64,000 nucleotides of DNA from Lepidurus packardi (taxonomy: Eukaryota; Arthropoda; Branchiopoda; Notostraca; Triopsidae), in the NCBI GenBank assembly GCA_023053545.1, contig JAKZAN010000007.1:310001-374000 (forward strand), read 5' to 3'. Each line of letters opens with the position of its first letter. Within the stretch, counting starts at the first letter, position 1. Positions 25,945 to 36,316 of this stretch are shown in pieces. The translations under genes were made by a program, and so were the position numbers. The notes beneath the pieces are model-generated. The model did not search any database, was not told the origin of the DNA, and saw only the letters and a list, made by a program, of their open reading frames with translations.

Positions 25945-26436
25945 GAAAATTACTCATGCTTTTGATCCTCTTCATGCTTTTGTGTTTCCGGTTTTTGTAA
26001 TCCAGTTTACGATTTGTAGTTTAATCGGACATTGTATGCTTTTGATTTTTTCAATGGTTTTTATTGTGCTTTTATCATATTTTGTGATTTTTTTCAATTT
26101 GTATGTCTAAAAACTTTGAATACATAAGTTAACCTTGTTTTTATCTATCTTGTCTGTTTGGTGAAATGTTTTAACAATTTACGCAGCTCCTTTTCCGAAA
26201 TAAATTTTCCGTTTATTTACTCTTTTCGTTACCTCCTGCCAACACAAATTTTACACGTTTTCCGAAGGTTTTGTCTTCGAAAGGCTTGGAAAGATACGGT
26301 CCGAAAGGGTTGGAAAGCTATGCTATATCGGTTCTTCCGTCCCCCAGCAACCATCGTCGCATCCCAGCACTCAACCATCGTCGTTCTGATTTGAGGTCAC
26401 ACAGTGCAAACATTGTCGGCTTTTCAAAATTTAGTT

Positions 26437-29400
26437 TTAGTCGCTGTTTCTACAAGTTCCACAAAACCAGTCTTTATCCTTGTGCTCCGCCATGTGAAAA
26501 TTCGTTGCACAAAGGTAATGAAACCATGACAAGCATCGGTCACACTGTACAGTTTTGTTTTTCGCCGGTAGACTGCATGCAGGACAGCAAAATAGCTTTT
26601 TCCCGCGCTTTTCTGCGATGAGCTTTTTTACGGTAATCTTGGCTTGCGGTGTGAGGTACGTATATACTCGGTTAAATTCTTTGTTAACCCGCTGGTCAAG
26701 AACTCCATCCGAGATAGCCCGGGAATCTAATTTTAGATCGCTATTGTCGGCCTTTTCTAGTTTTTTAATTCCTTTGTCCAGACTCGATTCCTTCAGAAGC
26801 CACGATAACACTAAGTGCGTCTTTTCTGTAGGCAGCATGTTTTCAAACTTTAGTGGTCCGGCTCGCAATTTTCTCGACGCCGGAACCGAAGGATGTTTAA
26901 AACTGGTCGCACGTACCGTTGTGCGATTGCCTTGTTCCTTTTGTGTTACGGCCCAATTTAGGACAGTTGTAGCATGAGACGACTGCTGCTTCCCAGCCTT
27001 AGATTTGGAATCCATCGCTAGCTGCCGAAAAGTAATGGTTTAGGTTAGGTTATAGCAGAGATGTCTTGTTTTCTACCTGATACTCGAGCAATTTGTATGG
27101 ACTTCGGTTAGTCGAAGCTTCAATTGTCACAGCATTGGAAGCCCAAAGAAGACAGATCTTTGCATCGCGCAGAATTTCTAAATCATCCGGGGTGTGAGCA
27201 ATAATTCTATAGCGGTACCAGTAATCATCCAAATCACGATCCAGGATTACAGTGGGGTAATCCAAGGCCCCCGTTTCCTTAATACGCTTTTCCATTTTGT
27301 TGTTTAATTTCCATTTTTGTTCCAACTATAAAAGGAATTTTAGGGTGAGGAATTTGTGCCATTGAATACCTTACGTAGGGGATGGTAACATGCTCCTCAA
27401 AGTGATGCATGTTTGCCTGAATCCATGCATATGCAGCATATAACGACGGTAGCACCGTGCGTAAATGCTTGAGTTTCGTGGAATGAAAAAGCGTCTCCAA
27501 CTTATTAGTAACTGTCGAGCAAAAAGTAATTAAATCTTAATCGGGTAAGTTTGAATTCTTCAATAAAATTACCTTTTCGTTCAACTTGGTTTGAACATAA
27601 TCGTCCTCTATGACATGTCGTGCTGCATCGAAGAGATTTTATTGTACGGGAGAGGTCAGTTGGATCCAGCAAATTAACGGTCGTTCGACAAGGACAGAAT
27701 TTTGGTGCGCAATAATTATCTTTGCATTGGCAGTTGAATTTTTTAAATAAATCATCCTCAGTTAAGGGCTGTGGTTCGTCTTCCATAGGGATAGCCTCCT
27801 CGTTGACTGCTTAAATGATTGAAAAGTAAAAATCAATCAGCAATTTAGGAGGAAGAATCAAAATGCGTACCCATGTCTGCATCAGTGAATTGTGGTTCAG
27901 CGGACTGAATCGCTGACTGGTCATCGCGTGGTCCCGCTTGTGTTTCTGTTTTGAATAATTAGAGTAGTCATCTTCGCGTTTTTCTTTGCAGCAGTATGGT
28001 AATAAGCTTACCCATGTTCTCATCGATAAGATCGCAAGTCCTTCCGTTATGGCACAAAGCCGACCAACACGGAATGTCAGCCTTCTTGCATTCACATTCC
28101 TTACTGTTTATACATGACTCCGTGCAGTCACACATGATTCGGTTATTCTGGGTTGGGAGGCCTTTCCCTACATGTAATTATATATTGTTGTATGGAACGG
28201 GATTAAATTATATATTCACAAAATTGATTTACTTTTTGAACAGTTCTTGCTGCAAGTGCATTCCATATCACAGAATGCTCGACAGGAACAATCTTCTGCC
28301 ACATCGCAGTCTTCAATGCAGTCACACCCATTCGAAGATTTTTTTGCTTGATGTTCTGTACCGCAGAATAAGTTTGACATTGTTATATTCATTTGCAACT
28401 CACTTAATTCTCGTGCTTCGGCATTGTTGCAAGCTTGTTCGCCATGGCAAAGTTCGGTACATCTCCGTGAGGCCTGCATGCACTTGCAAAATTTTTTCAA
28501 ACACATCTTACGGCAGCTACAAGAAGTCGCATCTGGATCATAAATAAATAAGTCGGGACTTTAAGCCTTGTATCTCTCTTAAATAATTTATGTGCTTACC
28601 AGCTTGATCCCAAAAATGGTCTTCAGAGACTTTCAAACGATATTGTAGTCCTTGCTCCGACAACACCTGCATTTCATCTACCGGAATGGATCTGTACGGT
28701 TCGTGATATTCAGGTTTGCAATAGTCGTTCGAATCGTCAGAGTTCACATCTCCTAAAAGAAAAACAAAACCTTACCCTCTTCGCCCCAAAACAAAGTGAA
28801 GAAATTACCAGCAAGGTTATATGCGGAGCCGATCACTTCGTTTACTTTAAACCTCAGAGCTTGAAAGTATAATTGTGTAACTGCCATACTTGTTTCAGAA
28901 AGCGCCTGGTTTTGGCAGTACCTTCCACCATGACAAGCCGATGTGCAATTTTTTAACGTTCGGTTACACCTGCACCGCTTAGTTTCACAATCACTTTTAC
29001 ACTCGCAAATGTCTACTTTGCTTTTACCGCCGTAAAAAAGTCGAACCGCCGTCCTTAGCGGTATAACTTCGTAACTTTTACAATGGTAGAGTTGCTTAAA
29101 TTTCTGTTCATAAAGCTCTAAGTGATTTTCCGTATATGACTCCCGAAGTACCCCGTGGAACGACTGGACGGTGTAGGTTCGGTATGTATCACCGCTCACT
29201 CTGATGACTATACCTGGAAGGCGGCTGCTCTCCAAGCTTGTCCGGTCTTTGGTGGGAATTAACACGGTAACGTGGTTCCCTACTTCTAGCTTGGTTGTGC
29301 GTTTGCACGGATTTAACCCAGCCTTTTGATTCATAGTTTCATGGCTATGGGATAATGCTGCTGCCGCTTGGCTGCGGACAAAGCGGAAGATGGCCAGACG

Positions 29401-31208
29401 ATCCTCGTTTAGTGGTGCAACACCGTCAAGCTAAAATAAAAATACATAAAAAAATTAAATATGATGAACCATGGCAGTAATTTTTTTTTTCTTGGTGGAA
29501 AAGTGCACGCAGGTAGTACCTCTGAGTCCGTTTCAGCGACTTCAACATCCGTGCAGATCACACCACTTCTACCGCAGTAGGCTTCGATGACCGGATTGGC
29601 AGTTGACGTGGAAGCTAGCGCAAAAGGGTCCTCTTCAGGTTCCATTAACTCCTGAGTCGGCGATTTCAGGCATACCACATCTCCACCGCAGTAGGCTTCG
29701 ATGACCGGATTGGCAGTTGACGTGGAAGCTAGCGCAAAAGGGTCCTCTTCAGGTTCCAATTCCTGAGTCGAAACAGATAATTTTTCAAGGGATAGCTCAG
29801 GAACATTGGAAGGAACAACATCATCATTGGAAGAAACTTACAGCATCAAGGGTATCTAGAAAAATGAAGTCCGCTGACAGAGTAGGAAGAGGTTCTGATC
29901 CGTCTTCCTCGCTATCTTCTGAATCAGGACCCAATGGCAGTTCCGTAGTGGTATAATCAGCAGCTGGTGTTGGGTTTAGTTCCGGTCTTCCATAAGGTAC
30001 CGGAGCTTTCCCAAACATGACCGCGAATGAAGATAGTTGGCCAATGGGTTGTGATCTTCTCGTATTCATTTGATCTGAAAATAAAATACAACATTATTCC
30101 ATTACAAACCCAAATCCCTCATTGTTTAATCAAAAGAATATTACACTGAACTACTGGCAGCCAGTAGAGCCAGGTTCTTTGTTGCTTGTCGGTCAGCGTG
30201 CGGTTACGAAGCAATTTCTTCAGCTCAGCGTTGGCCCGCTCAACTACTCCTTGGCTTTGGGGATGTCGTACCCTTCCAAAGATATGTTGTATGGGCCAAT
30301 TACTTAAGCCCGCTGCCAACGCCTGTGAAATAATATTAATCTTCCTTTGGTATCCGTTCATGTTCATGTTAACAGTATTACTTGATCCCGAAATTCAGTT
30401 CCATTATCTGTCTGGAGCCTTTTTGGGGGTCCAAACACGCTGAACACGTATCTCAGTAAGCCTTCATAGATTTCCGTCCCATTTTTTTTGCGCATTGGCC
30501 ATAGAATATGGAAACGGGACGCCAAGTCTACATACTGGGCTATGTAGCGATACCCGTCGACAACCGACTTCTTCGGCAGAAGGACCAGATCGAGCTACCA
30601 AAGAAAAGTAAAATCTGTAAGCTTTTCCCCGTATCTTCTCAGGACCACTTACCTGTCCTTGTGACATGACATCACTGGCAACCACGTGCCTCATGGGAGT
30701 TGCATTTGTTTGGACTTTTTTGGTTGCACAGTACGGGCACATTTGGGTATATTCTTCAACTAAAAAACGGGTTACTCCATAGTAATACGCTTGCACCTAA
30801 AACAATGTTATAGTATGGTAAGCTTGATATATTGCTTAATTAACTTACATAATGAAACGCCGCCCTAGGTGACGTATGATTCGTGTCATTTTCGTGCACC
30901 TTCTTGATGTAATCGTACATTTCTTCAGCCCGGACGACGCGCTTGAAAGGTTGACGCGCGTACCCTTTTGCCATACTTTGGGACGGCTCAGTAAAGCACG
31001 CAACGTATTCCTCACCGCTTTCGTCAGTTTGCAAAATAAATTTTCTACTTATTTCATTACTTAACGTCGCCCCTTCTTTTTGTTTGTGCAATTCGGCAAG
31101 AATCTTCTGATATTTCTCATTGGTGATAATCACCGAGTTGCGAACTCTGGCTTTTTGTCGTACCACTAAATCAAATTTCTCGCGATCCACAGGACCAAGA
31201 CCCTGCAT
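26437..31208 (-). CDS. Integrase/transposase with CXC cysteine clusters and C-terminal PHD finger
   Basis: Sixteen minus-strand exons join in phase to 1278 aa with no stop or frameshift: 31208-30849, 30796-30653, 30594-30382, 30322-30145, 30074-29842, 29762-29520, 29430-28809, 28752-28600, 28532-28404, 28355-28233, 28167-28012, 27945-27871, 27809-27573, 27511-27375, 27325-27077 and 27021-26437. Residues ~100-150 hold an H2C2 zinc segment (KVHENDTNH, then MCPYCATKK). The integrase core has D170 (LDLVLLPKK), D231 (LQTDNGTEF) and E267 (HPQSQGVVERAN), with exactly 35 residues between the last two. A typical integrase C-terminal stretch follows (MNTRRSQPIGQLSSFAVMFG). An acidic segment with an internal duplication leads to five or more Cys clusters of the type CECKSDCETKRCRC and CSCRKMCLKKFCKCM. 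The last ~51 residues are a PHD finger (CPAC, CDRC, H-C, CGTC). The final exon could instead be a separate gene starting at 27015. Expected role: transposition, with possible chromatin-directed targeting. Confidence 0.88.
29570..29762 (-). repeat. Internal duplication within the integrase gene
   Basis: A block encoding EPEEDPFALASTSTANPV occurs twice in one exon, as DNA at about 29577-29645 and 29691-29759. The two DNA copies look identical over at least 65 bp, so the duplication is recent and preserves the frame. It lies in the acidic linker between integrase and cysteine clusters. Confidence 0.9.
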
Positions 31209-31463
31209 TTTAAACTTAATGTAAGGAGCAGAATTAGCAAACTGCAAGCAACATGATAACTAACAAAGAAAGGACAACAACTTAAATACAAATTTAATCT
31301 CACTATCACATTAATATAGAGGCAAGAGCAACACTCAACACAACACAACCGAAGCACACACGCAGCAGGTCAGACGAGCTGTACTTGCGCCCAGAGCTAA
31401 AAATCGGTCTTCAAAATTGGCGAGCGAAATCGCTCTTCGCTTGCAATTTTAAAAGAACTTCTG

Positions 31464-33831
31464 GAAACAGCGACTAAAACTAAATTTTGAAAAGCCGACA
31501 ATGTTTGCACTGTGTGACCTCAAATCAGAACGACGATGGTTGAGTGCTGGGATGCGACGATGGTTGCTGGGGGACGGAAGAACCGATATAGCATAGCTTT
31601 CCAACCCTTTCGGACCGTATCTTTCCAAGCCTTTCGAAGACAAAACCTTCGGAAAACGTGTAAAATTTGTGTTGGCAGGAGGTAACGAAAAGAGTAAATA
31701 AACGGAAAATTTATTTCGGAAAAGGAGCTGCGTAAATTGTTAAAACATTTCACCAAACAGACAAGATAGATAAAAACAAGGTTAACTTATGTATTCAAAG
31801 TTTTTAGACATACAAATTGAAAAAAATCACAAAATATGATAAAAGCACAATAAAAACCATTGAAAAAATCAAAAGCATACAATGTCCGATTAAACTACAA
31901 ATCGTAAACTGGATTACAAAAACCGGAAACACAAAAGCATGAAGAGGATCAAAAGCATGAGTAATTTTCCTATACTATTTCATTCCGTCGATTACGCCGT
32001 CGTTTACTATAACGACAAATCATTAGGATAAAGTTTTGTAATTAAAGCATTTCAGAGCGTACCAGTAAACCATAACTCCAAGTACGCAAATTACACAAAC
32101 TGCAAGAACGACGAGGCTTGTAGCCACTCGAATGTAGGTACTTTCATCTAAAGAATCGAATTTAGCATATTCTATTAAAAGAAAATGTATTACTATACCG
32201 CAATGCTCAATACGAGCATAGTAGGGTGCCAGCGGGTGCCCCGTATCTTCGTTGAAACAGACGATGTCCCCGTCGTTGGGTCCAACCATGAAGGCACAGT
32301 CGCCATCACCAAGACACTCTTCACAATTATCAATTAAATTGCATTTTCCTGTAAGAAAAGAAAAAACGAAATTGGTAGCAAACGCCTTCACAGGAGATGG
32401 GAGGATATACCTTCCATGGTAAACAAGCTTCGCGCTCTTAGTAAGACCACAGTAAAATGAGAAGTGGAATACGGTCATCCCAAGTACTTATATTGAATAT
32501 ATAGACTGTACTTATATTGTTATATTCCGACCAATAGGGGAAATCCTTGTCCTTAAATGCACTGCGCACTCTTCACATTTACGAATCCCCTTAACTTCCC
32601 TTCCCTTTACATCACATATACGAATATTATATTTTCAATTTCGATGCTAAGCATTTATTTGCTTTGTCTGCTACATAAGTTCAATTGAAATTTTAATAAA
32701 TATAGGCATTCCATTTAGTGAACATACCCGAGTGAACCAAACTTTTGAAAATATACACACATTTGGTGTATATTGCACCATTATATTAAAAAAAGACATT
32801 TGCAGGCAATTCTTGAACATAGGGCAACCGATAGAGTTCAAAGTTGGGAACCTGAGTTCGGTATTGTGTAGAAAAAGCCCTTTCTCATAGCATGTTCACA
32901 GCACAAAGATAAACCACTTAATTTATTACATCAACAGGTTAAGTGTGCTATTAAATCTTATAAAAACTCTCTCAAAATAGGACGCTTATGGGGATTTCTT
33001 GAACTTGGGCTCCCCGAGTTCGAACTCGGGTTACCCGAGTTCGAACTTGGGAAGCCCAAGTTCAGTATTGCGTAGAGAAAGGACTATTCACAGCTAGTTC
33101 ACGACAAAAAGAGAAACCACTTAATTTATTACATCAACAGGTTAAGTGTGCTATTAAATCTTATAAAAACTCTCTCAAAATAGGACGCTTATGGGGATTT
33201 CTTGAACTTGGGCTCCCCGAGTTCGAACTCGGGTTACCCGAGTTCGAACTTGGGGAACCCAAGTTCAGTATTGCGTAGAGAAAGGACTATTCACAGCTAG
33301 TTCACGACAAAAAGAGAAACCACTTAATTTATTACATCAACTGGTTTAGTGTGCTATTAAATCTTATAAAAACTCTCCCAAAATAGGACGCTTATGGGGA
33401 TTTCTTGAACTTGGGCTCCCCGAGTTCGAACTCGGGTTACCCGAGTTCGAACTTGGGGAGCCCAAGTTCAGTATTGCGTAGAGAAAGGACTATTCACAGC
33501 TAGTTCACGACAAAAAGAGAAACCACTTAATTTATTACATCAACAAGCTTATTATTTTATACAATTTTACGAAAGGTCTCTCAAACTTTTTAAAATCATA
33601 AGCAAGATTTTTATTCAATCAAATTTTACAATATTGTCTCAATTCTTGAACAATATAGGGCTATTACCGATAGAGTTCTAACTTTTGGGAACCCGAGTTC
33701 GGTATTGTGTAGAAAAAGCCCCTTCTCATAGCACGTTCACAGCACAAAGATAAACCACTTAATTTATTACATCAACAGGTTAAGTATGCTATTAAATCTT
33801 ATAAAAACTCTCTCAAAATAGGACGCTTATG
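31464..33831 (-). repeat. Right inverted arm of the mobile element
   Basis: Reverse complement of 24083-26450, with the same three palindromic units (33001-33063, 33204-33266, 33407-33469) and the same small gene on the opposite strand. A further palindromic unit at 33842-33904 extends beyond the part that matches the left arm closely. The inner edge (GAAACAGCGACTAAAAC) corresponds to the end of the transposase frame on the other side. Confidence 0.95.
31970..32417 (-). CDS. Small Cys-rich single-pass membrane protein, right-arm copy
   Basis: This is the mirror copy of the left-arm gene: exons 32417-32411, 32348-32063 and 32006-31970, 109 aa. The predicted protein is identical to the left-arm copy wherever I compared them. 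Its orientation means both copies are transcribed toward the centre of the element, this one co-directional with the transposase gene. The same start-codon uncertainty applies. Confidence 0.6.
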
Positions 33832-33936
33832 GGGATTTCTTGAACTTGGGCTCCCCGAGTTCGAACTCGGGTTACCCGAGTTCGAACTTGGGGAGCCTAA
33901 GTTCGGTATTGTGTAGAAAAAGCCCTTTCTCTGCGC

Positions 33937-35790
33937 AAAACAACAGAACGCAAATCAAACATCTGACCTTCACAGACAGTCGCCAACGTAGCATAGAGAA
34001 ACTCGACACCGCAATGCTAAAATTCATCAAAGAAATGCAAACAAAACGAAACGACGAAAATAGACAAATCAAAATTGAACTGGACGCCATTAACAGTACC
34101 TTGAGACACCTAACATTGAGATACCTAAGAGACACTAATGAAGGCCATTTCATACGAAGATTCAACCCCCAACTTAATTCCGAGGCAAAAACGGGGAATC
34201 CTTAACGGTGGAGGTGAAGTCTTGCGCTGGCTTTTTGGCACCCTTAGCAGCAAAGATCTAGAAGACATTAACCGAAAATTCAGCAGGATAACAAAGGACA
34301 ATAGAATGCTGTATCATTTAGAAGAACAACAGGCTACATTACTAAACGGCACGTACCTGCAGGTCCGGAAAAATGTGGACGCTATTTCAAAAATTACGAA
34401 AGCAGTGAGTAGCCTTGCCAGTAGTGTTGAAGACCTCGAAGCTGTGATTGCAGAATTTGGAGATTTTTATGCGTTTACGTGGAATTTTGCTCGAAAATTG
34501 GACAACGCTTATCATACCCTTGGTACCATTATACTTTGGTTACACCAAAACGTTAATAACATGAACACGGGCTTGTCAACAATAGCGTCAGGACGACTTT
34601 CACCAAACATAATTCCTCCAACAGAGCTATGGCAAATTCTTCAAGAAGTAAGCCGCTACCTATCCCGCAACTGGGTCGTAACAAAGGCGGCAGAACCAGG
34701 GAACATGTGGACCCATTATCAGGAATTCCGGGTGCGTTCAGCAGCAACACTCCAAGGCACACTGAAAATCTTCGTGGACATACCACTACAAGATTTAAGT
34801 ACTACACTTGATCTTTATCAACTAATAACTCTACCGACTTTTTTACCTGGAGGGAATTTCTCAGTTGTCTATGAGACACAATACGATTATCTCGGCTTAA
34901 CAAGCGACAGACAGTAGTATGTTGAATTATACTTCCTCAGAATTGGCAGAAACTTGTACAACAGGATCAGCGAAGATTTGCTCCACCAGTAAAGCCCTCA
35001 CGCGTGGCATCCATGGGCGCTCTTGCTTGTATGCTGCGTTCTTTAATGATACTGTCTTGATTGCGGAATTGTGCAAAAAGACAGTCCGAATAGACGGCAG
35101 GCCATGGCGTCATTACCTTGGGAAAAAAAAATGGATCTATTCAATACCTCAACCAATGCAACTTACAATATCTTGCCCAGAAGACGACGTCCAGAAGCCT
35201 ACAGCAAGAGTTCCAGTGTCCAGCTAAATGATGTGGGCATCTTAGAACTACCGGATGGCTGCTCAGCTCACTCCGGGTGATGGACCTTTCCGGCAAACTT
35301 GGAAAAACTTAATAATTATACAATCCACACCAGCACTATAGACGTAAAAAATATCTTTTCCGATTTAGATTTTAACTTACCATATCCTGTTGTGCAACTC
35401 CCAAAACCAAATCATCAAGGATTAACGCAAATTACCAAAGACATTATGGAAGACCTACAGAAAAAAAGTACATTAGACCCAAATTGGGAAATCAGATACA
35501 AGTTGTTCGAAAAAGCAGTTCAAGATTCAAAACCTATTTTTAATAATCTGAGTGACGAAATTTCGTATGTCTGTCTGACCCAAAGCTTCTTGACCCAATT
35601 TTTACTATACTGTTGGGCTGTTGTGATTACTGCCGCCACAGTATTTGCCCTCCCTGCCATCATCTATATGTTTTTGAGGCTTAGATGGCTGACAAGAAAA
35701 CAAATTGAACTACTTCGAACATCAAGTAAGGTTTGCCAGAGACGAAGTCTTCGTCTCTGGCAAACCTTACTTGATGTTGATGATAAATAA
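33937..35790 (+). pseudogene. Broken envelope gene (baculovirus F / errantivirus env-like)
   Basis: A fusion-protein-type coding region is recognisable but damaged. A furin-like RQKR site (codons at 34183-34194) is followed by a Gly-rich fusion-peptide-like start, then a long helical ectodomain in the frame 34138-34917. A Cys-rich part continues in another frame (34919-35227). The first frame then resumes, is interrupted by TGA at 35278-35280, and ends with a membrane-spanning segment (about 35600-35680) and basic tail, stopping at 35788-35790. The upstream part (33937-34205) is a further frame and is cut at its 5' end where the mobile-element repeat starts. Visible breaks are therefore a missing 5' end, frame changes near 34.15-34.2 kb and 34.9-35.2 kb, and internal stops near 34917 and 35280. 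It cannot make a full protein. Such genes come from gypsy-type errantiviruses or baculovirus-like sources; no gag or pol is next to it. Confidence 0.75.
35718..35778. repeat. Perfect 61-bp hairpin (30-bp arms, 1-base spacer)
   Basis: The sequence from AACATCAAGTAAGG (35718) is followed, after a single T at 35748, by its exact reverse complement ending at 35778. It lies across the last codons of the envelope remnant, just before its stop. A perfect inverted repeat of this size with almost no loop would extrude as a cruciform and is normally unstable, so it is either very recent or an assembly/foldback artefact. Confidence 0.97.
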
Positions 35791-36271
35791 GTAGGGTATA
35801 GTGAATCATAAATTCCAACTTGTAATTCAATATTATTATTATAATAACCATACCTGGATATCCAACTTCTGCATGCTATACGTTTGAGCTACTGTTATTA
35901 TATGAGTGAACATTAGTTACCAACAAACTTTTCAAGTACTGTACCCCAAAAACAATAATAAAAATAATGATACATATAAATTGAGGAGTGACAAGCACAA
36001 CTCTACTCTTTAGTGATGAAAGTCGACACAAGTGGCGTAAACTGCAGTTCTAAGTAGCCCCTCCTACATGCAACGCCTCCAAGTAAAGTAGTCTACACTC
36101 CACTGTAAACAAAACTTGTCATGTAAACTTCGAAGATACATATTTAAATAAGTTGTGAAATTACTGCCAAGGTAATAATGCCAAATTAAAGATAACTAAA
36201 GCAATAAACGGTATTGTTAATTTCACTTGCAAAAACTGTGTAGGTGTGGAGAACTTTAGTGTCAAATATTG
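35791..36271. other. AT-rich sequence after the envelope remnant; possible LTR fragment
   Basis: No coding frame is supported. A TATA-like ACATATAAAT near 35970, followed by an initiator-like stretch about 30 bases on, would suit the promoter part of a retroviral LTR, which is expected after an env gene. I could not find a second copy or clear LTR ends, so this stays a suggestion. Confidence 0.3.
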
Positions 36272-36316
36272 CTACCCGAGTTCGAACTTGGGTTACCCGA
36301 GTTCGAACTCGGGTAG
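36272..36316. repeat. Isolated palindrome of the mobile-element arm family
   Basis: Forty-five bases running CTACCCGAGTTCGAAC ... GTTCGAACTCGGGTAG, with a central GGGTTACCC. This is the core of the palindromes in the arm repeat units but without the rest of the 203-bp unit. It lies 2.4 kb outside the right arm, on the far side of the envelope remnant. Confidence 0.85.

Larger units (their letters stand above)
24083..26450 (+). repeat. Left inverted arm of the mobile element
   Basis: This segment is the reverse complement of 31464-33831. Paired positions sum to 57914 from about 24110 to 26450, so no net indel separates the arms over ~2.34 kb; a single T difference lies near 24108. Private variants inside the palindromes (a TTCCC for TCCCC in one unit, GGTTCC in another) are the same in both arms. 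It contains the tandem palindromic units on its outer side, a small spliced gene at 25497-25944, and the stop codon of the transposase gene at its inner edge. Confidence 0.95.
23938..33925. mobile_element. ~10-kb DNA transposon with 2.4-kb inverted arms and gypsy-type integrase
   Basis: Two long inverted arms flank a single intact minus-strand transposase-like gene. The internal protein has a DD(35)E retroviral-type integrase core preceded by an HHCC-like zinc segment, but there is no reverse transcriptase, protease or RNase H. The arms are inverted, not direct. That combination matches the Ginger-like and KRBA2/SCAND3-related cut-and-paste group, where gypsy-type integrases serve as transposases. 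PolB, packaging ATPase and capsid genes are absent, which argues against a Polinton/Maverick. Exact ends are unclear: the outermost repeat units (23938-24082 and 33832-33925) are diverged and I could not identify a target-site duplication. Arms of 2.4 kb that carry their own gene are unusual for that group as I know it. Confidence 0.85.

Noticed and set aside
23938..36316. Polinton/Maverick or virophage-like element
   Set aside because: Long inverted arms, an integrase and a nearby envelope gene invite this, but no protein-primed DNA polymerase, packaging ATPase, protease or capsid frame is present.
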